From assembly GCA_004296815.1 (NCBI GenBank), contig SCVT01000485.1, positions 1 through 9,142 on the forward strand: a stretch of DNA of 9,142 bases, read 5' to 3'. This DNA comes from Reyranella sp. (GTDB taxonomy: Bacteria > Pseudomonadota > Alphaproteobacteria > Reyranellales > Reyranellaceae). Under the pieces are notes generated by a model. That model saw nothing but the letters and a program-made list of their open reading frames with translations, was not told where the DNA came from and made no database searches. Shown here one piece after another: positions 1-4,833 of the stretch. A program made the position numbers and the translations under genes. Position 1 is the stretch's first letter; the number at the start of each line of letters is the position of its first letter.

Positions 1-364
1 CCGCCGCGATCGCCTTGGCGACGCTGAGGTTGTCGGTCACGACGCGCAGGTTGACGCCACGCCGGCGCAGCTCGGTGATCGCCGGCAGCTTCGCCGGCAC
101 GATGCCGACACCGTAGAGGATGTCCTTGAAGCCGCCCTCGGCGAAGTAGCGCGCCTCGGCCAGGGTCGAGACGGTGATGCGGCCGTCATGGCCTTCGACC
201 GCCATGCGTCCCACTTCGACCGACTTAGCGGTCTTGAGATGTGGGCGGAGCATGACGCCCGCATTACGCAGGCGGTCGCTCATGCGCTTGAGGTTGCGGC
301 GCAGGATCGCCCGGTCGAGAATGAGCGCGGGCGTCGGCAGGTCGTCGAGCGTCTGGGTGGCCAT
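1..364 (-). CDS. Fold-III PLP enzyme, D-threonine aldolase / D-serine dehydratase-like (3' end cut by window)
   Basis: Only the first 121 codons are present; the gene continues past the left edge. The N-terminus opens with LPTPALILD, the usual beginning of alanine-racemase-fold DSD1/D-threonine aldolase proteins. Residues 40-48 read RPHLKTAKS, the family motif whose Lys (K44) forms the Schiff base with pyridoxal phosphate. A TLAEA element near residues 67-71 and a DILYG strand at 81-85 also fit the family barrel. Members are cytoplasmic and act on D-amino acids (D-threonine/D-3-hydroxyaspartate aldolases, D-serine dehydratases) with PLP and often a divalent metal. The metal-binding and substrate residues lie in the missing C-terminal part, so the exact reaction is open. 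The ATG at 362-364 is chosen because LPTP follows at the normal distance. It has no clear Shine-Dalgarno, and its start is 15 bp from the divergent CYTH gene. Confidence 0.85.
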   Translation of the reverse strand, partial: MATQTLDDLPTPALILDRAILRRNLKRMSDRLRNAGVMLRPHLKTAKSVEVGRMAVEGHDGRITVSTLAEARYFAEGGFKDILYGVGIVPAKLPAITELRRRGVNLRVVTDNLSVAKAIAA

Positions 365-371
365 GGCGACG

Positions 372-377
372 ATTCTA
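372..377 (-). promoter_or_regulatory. Possible -10 box (TAGAAT) for a leaderless PLP-enzyme transcript
   Basis: On the minus strand TAGAAT matches the TATAAT consensus at five of six bases and ends 7 bases before the ATG of the PLP gene. That is the spacing expected if transcription starts at or next to the A of the ATG. No convincing -35 hexamer is seen 16-18 bases upstream. The short 15-bp gap between the two divergent starts and the absence of a Shine-Dalgarno make a leaderless message plausible, but this is a weak call. Confidence 0.25.
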
Positions 378-379
378 GC

Positions 380-919
380 ATGCCGATCGAAAACGAACGC
401 AAGTTTGTCCTGAAGGACGATGCCGGCCTCGAGGAGGAACTCGGCCGCCTGCCGGGCGTGTCGCAGAACCTGCTGCGCCAGGCCTATCTCGATGCGCCGG
501 GCCTGCGCATCCGCTCGATCGAGGCTGACGGCAAGACCGACCATGTCTTCACCTACAAGCGCCTGATCGACGGGCAGGTCGTCGAGATCGAGACCGGCCT
601 CAGCGCCGTCGACTTCGCGCGGCTGTGGACGCAGCGGATCGAGACGCTGCAGAAGATGCGCTACTCGTGGACCGACGGAAGCTACCACTGGGACGTCGAC
701 TTCTTCCGGCGCGACGACGGCTCGACCTACTTCGCCATGGCCGAGGTCGAGATGCCCGAAGGGCAGACCGAAGTGCCGCCGCTGCCGGCATGTCTGGCCG
801 GTCATGTGTTTGGCGTCGCACCAGCCGGCGACCCGCGCTTCACCTCCAAGCGGATCGCCGACCGCCAGCACGCCGAGCGGCTTCTCGCAGACATCAAACG
901 CACGGGCAGAGTCGCATGA
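380..919 (+). CDS. CYTH-domain protein (triphosphate tunnel metalloenzyme-like)
   Basis: The 179-residue protein is a stand-alone CYTH domain. It begins with the signature ExExK (E4, E6, K8 in IENERKFVL). The other charged strand residues that line the triphosphate tunnel follow in order: R43/R45 (RIRS), K60 (TYKR), E69/E71 (VEIET), K92/R94 (QKMR), D105/D107 (WDVDFF) and E122/E124 (AEVEM). All key positions are kept, so an active metal-dependent enzyme on triphosphate-containing substrates (inorganic triphosphatase or similar) is likely; class IV adenylate cyclase activity is possible but less usual for such proteins. The ATG at 380 is preferred over an in-frame ATG at 188, because the upstream extension lies antisense inside the PLP gene and the CYTH signature sits right after 380. 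No Shine-Dalgarno is visible. The stop overlaps the next start (ATGA at 916-919). Confidence 0.88.
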   Translation: MPIENERKFVLKDDAGLEEELGRLPGVSQNLLRQAYLDAPGLRIRSIEADGKTDHVFTYKRLIDGQVVEIETGLSAVDFARLWTQRIETLQKMRYSWTDGSYHWDVDFFRRDDGSTYFAMAEVEMPEGQTEVPPLPACLAGHVFGVAPAGDPRFTSKRIADRQHAERLLADIKRTGRVA

Positions 920-2010
920 AGATCGCGCGCATCGACAGCCATTCGATCAAGGTGCCGTTCACCTTCGGCGGCAACCCGACGGGCTACGGCGGCCGCAACT
1001 GGACGACCAACAATATCCTGCTGGTGCGGGTCGAGACCGACACCGGCATCGTCGGCTGGGGCGAGGCCTTCTGCTACGGCTGCGGCGATGCGGTGAACGC
1101 GGCCCTGCACAACATGGTCGCGCCCATCGCGATCGGCCAGGACGCGCGCGACATCGCGGGCCTCTCCTACGACTTGCAGCAGAAGCTCCACCTGTTCGGC
1201 CGTTACGGGATCACCATCTTCGCCCTGTCGGGCCTCGACATCGCGCTCTGGGATATCGCGGGCAAGGCCGCGAACCTGCCGCTCTACCGGCTGCTGGGCG
1301 GCGCGCGCCGCGAGGGGCTGCCGGCCTATGCCAGCCTGCTGAAGTACCGCGATCCGGAGAAGGTTGCGGCGAGGGTCAAGCAGGCCGTCGGCGAAGGCTA
1401 TCGCCACATCAAGCTGCACGAGACGGAGGAGGCCGAGGTGAGGGCGGCCCGCGAGGCGGCAGGGCCCGATGTCGCGATCATGGTCGACACCAACTGCCCA
1501 TGGACGCCCGAGCAGGCGCGCCACATGACCCTGAAGCTCCGGCAGTACGATATGCACTGGCTGGAGGAACCGATCTTCCCGCCCGAGGACTTCACCGCGA
1601 TCGCCCGGCTGCGCGAGAGCACCGGCGTTGCCATGGCGGCGGGCGAAAACCTCTGCACGTCCTTCCAGTTTCGCGACATGTTCGCGGCCGGCGCCGTCGA
1701 CTACGCGCAGCCCAGCGTCACCAAGGTGGGCGGCATCACGGAGTTCCTGAAGGTGGCGGCGCTCTGCGATACCGCCGGCGTCACGCTGATGCCGCACTCG
1801 CCCTATTTCGGGCCGGGCTTCCTGGCGACGCTGCACCTGCTGGCCGCGCGCGGCACGCCCGGCGGCATGGTCGAGCGCTACCACATGGATCTCGAGGCGA
1901 GCCTCTACGGCGAGCTGGTGCTGCCCGTGAAGGGGAGCTTCGTGGTGCCGGAAGGACCGGGGCTGGGACGCGACCCCGATCCTGACGTCATCAAGACTTA
2001 CGCGGCCTGA
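916..2010 (+). CDS. Mandelate racemase / muconate lactonizing enzyme family protein (probable acid-sugar dehydratase)
   Basis: This 364-aa protein has the full enolase-superfamily layout. The N-terminal capping domain (about 1-125) contains GWGEAF and the family segment ALWDIAGKAANLPLYRLLGG. A barrel follows with K166-x-H168 on the second strand, metal ligands D191 (VDTN), E217 or E218 (WLEEP) and E244 (AAGEN), and a late-strand H294 (MPHSP). Enzymes of this kind take the proton alpha to a carboxylate with Mg2+ and usually dehydrate sugar acids or racemise hydroxy acids in the cytoplasm. Two positions depart from the mandelate racemase pattern: KxH instead of KxK, and Ser267 where the His-Asp dyad Asp often lies (QPS rather than QPD). 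The substrate is therefore not assignable. The start ATG is fixed by the ATGA overlap with the CYTH stop, suggesting coupled translation. The 3' end overlaps the convergent ThDP gene by 20 bp. Confidence 0.9.
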   Translation: MKIARIDSHSIKVPFTFGGNPTGYGGRNWTTNNILLVRVETDTGIVGWGEAFCYGCGDAVNAALHNMVAPIAIGQDARDIAGLSYDLQQKLHLFGRYGITIFALSGLDIALWDIAGKAANLPLYRLLGGARREGLPAYASLLKYRDPEKVAARVKQAVGEGYRHIKLHETEEAEVRAAREAAGPDVAIMVDTNCPWTPEQARHMTLKLRQYDMHWLEEPIFPPEDFTAIARLRESTGVAMAAGENLCTSFQFRDMFAAGAVDYAQPSVTKVGGITEFLKVAALCDTAGVTLMPHSPYFGPGFLATLHLLAARGTPGGMVERYHMDLEASLYGELVLPVKGSFVVPEGPGLGRDPDPDVIKTYAA

Positions 2011-3628
2011 TCCGCGGCAGCTGCACCAGCGGCCACGGGTCGGGGAGCTGGCCGACCGGGCAGTCGATCAGCATCGGTCCGCCCCTGGAAATGCCGCGTG
2101 AAATCGCAGCGCCCAGTTCGTCGGGCGACTTCACGCGCACGGACTCGAGGCCGAAGCTCTCGCCCATCTTGACAAAGTCAGGATTGCGCAGGTCGCTGGC
2201 GATGGTGCGGTTGTTGAACGATTGCTGCTGGATACGGCGCACGTTGCCGTAGGCACCGTCGCTGAATACGACGGCGACCACGCCGATCCCGTGCTGTGCG
2301 GCGGTCGCCATCTCCATCGCGGTGAACAGGAAGCCGCCGTCGCCGCTGATCGACACGACGGCGGTATCCGGCTTGGCGACCTTGGCGCCGAGCGAGGTCG
2401 CGTAGCCCCAGCCCAGCGTGCCCTGATAGCCGGTCGAGAGGAACGTGCGCGGCTTGTAGGTCGGATAGGCGAAGCGCGCGGCGTAGCCCATCTGCGTCAG
2501 CTCATCGACCAGGATGCCGTCGTCGGGCAGCGCCTTGCGGATGGCCTCGAGGTAGGTGATCTGCGGGGCGAGCGTGTCGTGGATCTTCTTGTTCGCCGCC
2601 GCCTTGATCTCGGCGACCTCGTCCGCTCGGCCGTTGCGCTTGGCGTTGTGCTTGCCGAGGCGATCGGCCAGCGCCTTCAGCGTGGAGGCCGCATCGCCCA
2701 CGATGCCGATCTCCGGCTTGTGCTGACGATCGAGCTCCTCGCTGTCGACGTCGATGCGGATGATCTTCAGCGCATCGTCCATGCCCCAGTTCTGCTGCTG
2801 CGGCTGCAGGCGCGTGCCGACCGCCAGCACGACGTCGGCCTCGCCCCAAAAGCGGTAGCCGGCGGGCGCGGTGACCGAGAGGCGGTGCCGGCCGTCGATC
2901 ACGCCCTGGCCCATGCGGCCGGTCATGACCGGCGCCTCGACCATCTCGGCGATGCGCTGGACGTATTCGCCCGCATGCTGCGCGCCGCCGCCGACCACGA
3001 TCAGCGGCCGCTTGGCGCCGCCCAGCAGCTTGGCGGCGCGTTCGACCGCCTCCTCGTCGACCGGGCAGGGATCGGCGACGGCGGGCGTGGCGATCAGCTG
3101 GACCGGCGCGCGACGCGCCCAGGTGTCCATCGCGCATTCCAGGCCCACGGGACGCTGGCGGCCCGAGAGCAGCCGCCGGAAGGCTTCGTTGACCAGGCCG
3201 GGCGCGGCAGCCGGCGAGGGGATGCGGTCGGCCCACTTGGTGAGGCCGCGCATGATCGAGAGCTGGTCGGGCAGCTCGTGCAGCAGCCCGACATTGCGGC
3301 CGATCATCGACTGCTGGATCTGCCCCGTGAGCGCCAGCACCGGCGCGTTGACGGCGTAGGCCGTCGAGAGCGCCGCAGTAGTGTTGAGGAAGCCCGGTCC
3401 GGGCACCACGACGTAGGCCGAGGGCCGGCCCGCGGCCATCGAGTAGCCCAGCGCCATGTAGGCGCAGGCCTGCTCGTGGCGCGCGTGGATCGGCCGGATC
3501 GCATTGGTGCGATCGTAGAGGGCGTCGAAGAACGGATCGTTCTGGACGCCGGGGAGACAGAAGAGCGTGTCGATGCCGTTCACTTCCAGCATCGACACGG
3601 TGGCTTGAGCGGTACTGAGGGTTTGCAT
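1991..3628 (-). CDS. Thiamine diphosphate-dependent enzyme, acetolactate synthase-like
   Basis: The 545-aa protein has the three-domain order of the acetolactate synthase/benzoylformate decarboxylase family. The N-terminal Pyr domain holds the catalytic Glu52 in ARHEQACAYMA, which activates the cofactor, and the segment VVPGPGFLNT. The middle Rossmann-like domain (about 185-325) contains IVVGGGA and VLAVGTRLQ. The C-terminal PP domain holds GDGGF at 429-433 and DGAYGN at 457-462, the Mg-diphosphate motif with Asp457 in place of the common Asn. Length is normal for the catalytic subunit. No regulatory subunit gene is beside it, so this is more likely a catabolic 2-oxo-acid lyase or ligase than biosynthetic IlvB; the substrate is unknown. 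It starts 4 bases after the stop of the Bug-family gene, with a purine-rich AGAGGG directly before its ATG, so the two form an operon. Confidence 0.9.
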   Translation of the reverse strand: MQTLSTAQATVSMLEVNGIDTLFCLPGVQNDPFFDALYDRTNAIRPIHARHEQACAYMALGYSMAAGRPSAYVVVPGPGFLNTTAALSTAYAVNAPVLALTGQIQQSMIGRNVGLLHELPDQLSIMRGLTKWADRIPSPAAAPGLVNEAFRRLLSGRQRPVGLECAMDTWARRAPVQLIATPAVADPCPVDEEAVERAAKLLGGAKRPLIVVGGGAQHAGEYVQRIAEMVEAPVMTGRMGQGVIDGRHRLSVTAPAGYRFWGEADVVLAVGTRLQPQQQNWGMDDALKIIRIDVDSEELDRQHKPEIGIVGDAASTLKALADRLGKHNAKRNGRADEVAEIKAAANKKIHDTLAPQITYLEAIRKALPDDGILVDELTQMGYAARFAYPTYKPRTFLSTGYQGTLGWGYATSLGAKVAKPDTAVVSISGDGGFLFTAMEMATAAQHGIGVVAVVFSDGAYGNVRRIQQQSFNNRTIASDLRNPDFVKMGESFGLESVRVKSPDELGAAISRGISRGGPMLIDCPVGQLPDPWPLVQLPRIRPRKS

Positions 3629-3632
3629 CCCT

Positions 3633-4625
3633 CTACTCTACACGTGCTCCCGATGCCTTGATAATCGGGGCGAGGCGCGCTTCTTCCGAATCGCGGTAGG
3701 CCAGGGTATCGGCGGGCGACCGCCAGATCGCGGTGGCGGCGAGGTCGAGGAACTTCGCCTTGAGGTCCTCGCTCTCCAGCGCCTTCTTCGACAGGTCCGA
3801 AAGCCGGGCCAGCACGTCGGGCGGCAGCTTGGCCGGGCCGGTGAGCGTGGTCCACGAGTTGATGTCGAAGCCCGGCAGCGTCTCGGCGATCGCCGGCACG
3901 TCGGGCACGACCGGCGTGCGCTGCGCGGAGGTGACGCCGAGCGGACGCACCTTGCCCGGCCGCGACTGCGCGAGCGCGCCGGGGATGTTGTCGAAGATCA
4001 TGTGGATCTGGCCCGCCAGCAGGTCCTGCATGGCCGGCGCCGCGCCGCGATAGGGCACGTGGATCATGTCGACCTTGGCCATGATCTTGAACAGCTCGCC
4101 CGAGAGATGGAGCGTCGTGCCCGATCCCGCCGAACCGTAGGAGTATTTGCCGGGGTTCTTGCGCAGGAGTTCGATCAGCTCGGCGACCGACTTGGCCGGC
4201 ACGTCGAGGTTCACGACAAGCATGTTGGGGAGCTGCCACATCGTCGAGACGAAGGTGAAGTCCGTCCGCGGGTTGAACGGCAGCTTGGCGTAGAGGGTGG
4301 GGGAGATCGCGTGGCTCGCGATGCCGCCGAGGCCGAGCGTGTAGCCGTCGGCCTCCGTCTTGGCGAGTGCGTCCATGCCGACATTGCCGCCGGAGCCGCC
4401 CTTGTTCTCGACGATCCACTGCTGGCCGCTGAGCTCGGCCATCTTGGCGCAGAACAGGCGCGAGAGCGTGTCGGTGGCACCGCCGGCGGGGAACGGGTTG
4501 ATGTAGCGAACGGACTTGTTCGGATAGGTGCCCTGGGCCCGGACGATGGCCGGCGCCGCGAGCGCGGCGGCCGCAATGCCGCCCACGAGCGTACGGCGCC
4601 GAACGGCGCGGATAATTGCAGTCAC
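3633..4625 (-). CDS. Bug-family (tripartite tricarboxylate transporter) periplasmic solute-binding protein
   Basis: This 330-aa exported protein carries an n-region with four arginines (AVRRRTLVGG, residues 7-16) and a hydrophobic stretch ending in a likely cleavage site after IVRA (about residue 30). The mature part starts with the Bug hallmark NPFPAGGATD (43-52), where the Asp contacts the ligand carboxylate in known family structures. ENKGGSGGNVG (73-83), YGSAGSG (163-169) and VPYRGAAPAMQDLLAG (190-205) are further family blocks. Such proteins bind small carboxylates in the periplasm and may feed a TctAB-type permease or a sensor. No permease gene is in view, as is typical of the many orphan Bug genes. 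The start is GTG (4623-4625), supported by GGAGG 9 bases upstream. The arginines could also mark Tat export, though the motif is imperfect. It leads the operon with the ThDP enzyme. Confidence 0.93.
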   Translation of the reverse strand: MTAIIRAVRRRTLVGGIAAAALAAPAIVRAQGTYPNKSVRYINPFPAGGATDTLSRLFCAKMAELSGQQWIVENKGGSGGNVGMDALAKTEADGYTLGLGGIASHAISPTLYAKLPFNPRTDFTFVSTMWQLPNMLVVNLDVPAKSVAELIELLRKNPGKYSYGSAGSGTTLHLSGELFKIMAKVDMIHVPYRGAAPAMQDLLAGQIHMIFDNIPGALAQSRPGKVRPLGVTSAQRTPVVPDVPAIAETLPGFDINSWTTLTGPAKLPPDVLARLSDLSKKALESEDLKAKFLDLAATAIWRSPADTLAYRDSEEARLAPIIKASGARVE

Positions 4626-4634
4626 TTTCTATTT

Positions 4635-4639
4635 CCTCC
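4635..4639 (-). promoter_or_regulatory. Shine-Dalgarno GGAGG fixing a GTG start
   Basis: Minus-strand GGAGG lies 9 bases before the GTG at 4623-4625. It is the strongest ribosome binding site in the window and decides for the GTG start of the Bug-family gene. The signal-peptide arginines follow immediately in that reading. Confidence 0.75.
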
Positions 4640-4758
4640 CATTTTGCCCGCGAAGGGTGCCAAAGCGGAGAGGCCGCGTCGACGGCCAACGCCCGTGCCC
4701 GGAATTGTGACGTGTTTTCGCACCGGCCGGGCCTTGCCACTGTCACGCAAATACCTGA

Positions 4759-4781
4759 AAAGTCCCCTATTGGGTTACTTT
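4759..4781. repeat. Small inverted repeat (possible leader hairpin or operator)
   Basis: The left arm AAAGTCCC (4759-4766) is complementary to the right arm GGG plus ACTTT (4772-4774, 4777-4781). The loop is five bases and a two-base TT bulge interrupts the right arm. It sits 52 bases before the TPR start codon in the least GC-rich part of the region, so it could act in the TPR leader RNA or as a protein-binding dyad. An eight-pair imperfect stem can arise by chance. Confidence 0.35.
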
Positions 4782-4822
4782 CGCCTATCGAGGGCAGCGG
4801 GTTGTGGGACCTGCTGCGGCAC

Positions 4823-4826
4823 GAGG
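4823..4826 (+). promoter_or_regulatory. Shine-Dalgarno (GAGG) for the TPR gene
   Basis: GAGG followed by AA lies 7 bases before the ATG at 4834. This spacing favours 4834 over the in-frame ATG at 4804, which has no purine-rich sequence before it. Confidence 0.6.
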
Positions 4827-4833
4827 AACGGCC

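Larger units (their letters stand above)
4626..4833. other. Divergent intergenic region (208 bp)
   Basis: This region separates the start of the Bug-family gene (leftward) from the TPR gene (rightward) and must hold promoters for both. It is less GC-rich than its surroundings around 4745-4790. I find no pair of hexamers at proper spacing on either strand that I would call a sigma-70 promoter. The recognisable elements are the GGAGG for the leftward gene, GAGG at 4823-4826 for the rightward gene, and the dyad at 4759-4781. Confidence 0.6.

Noticed and set aside
188..379. N-terminal extension of the CYTH gene
   Set aside because: It is antisense to the PLP enzyme start, and the CYTH signature begins right at the ATG at 380.
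625..915. N-terminal extension of the enolase-superfamily gene
   Set aside because: The extension is out of frame within the CYTH gene and low in complexity (Arg/Ala-rich). The family N-terminus MKIARIDSHSIKVP begins exactly at 916.
2222..3661. A 479-codon plus-strand open frame
   Set aside because: It lies antisense within the ThDP enzyme, whose catalytic motifs are intact, and the product has no recognisable domain.
4705..4780. Sigma-70 promoter for the TPR gene (TTGTGA or TTGCCA as -35)
   Set aside because: No acceptable -10 hexamer lies 16-18 bases downstream of either candidate.
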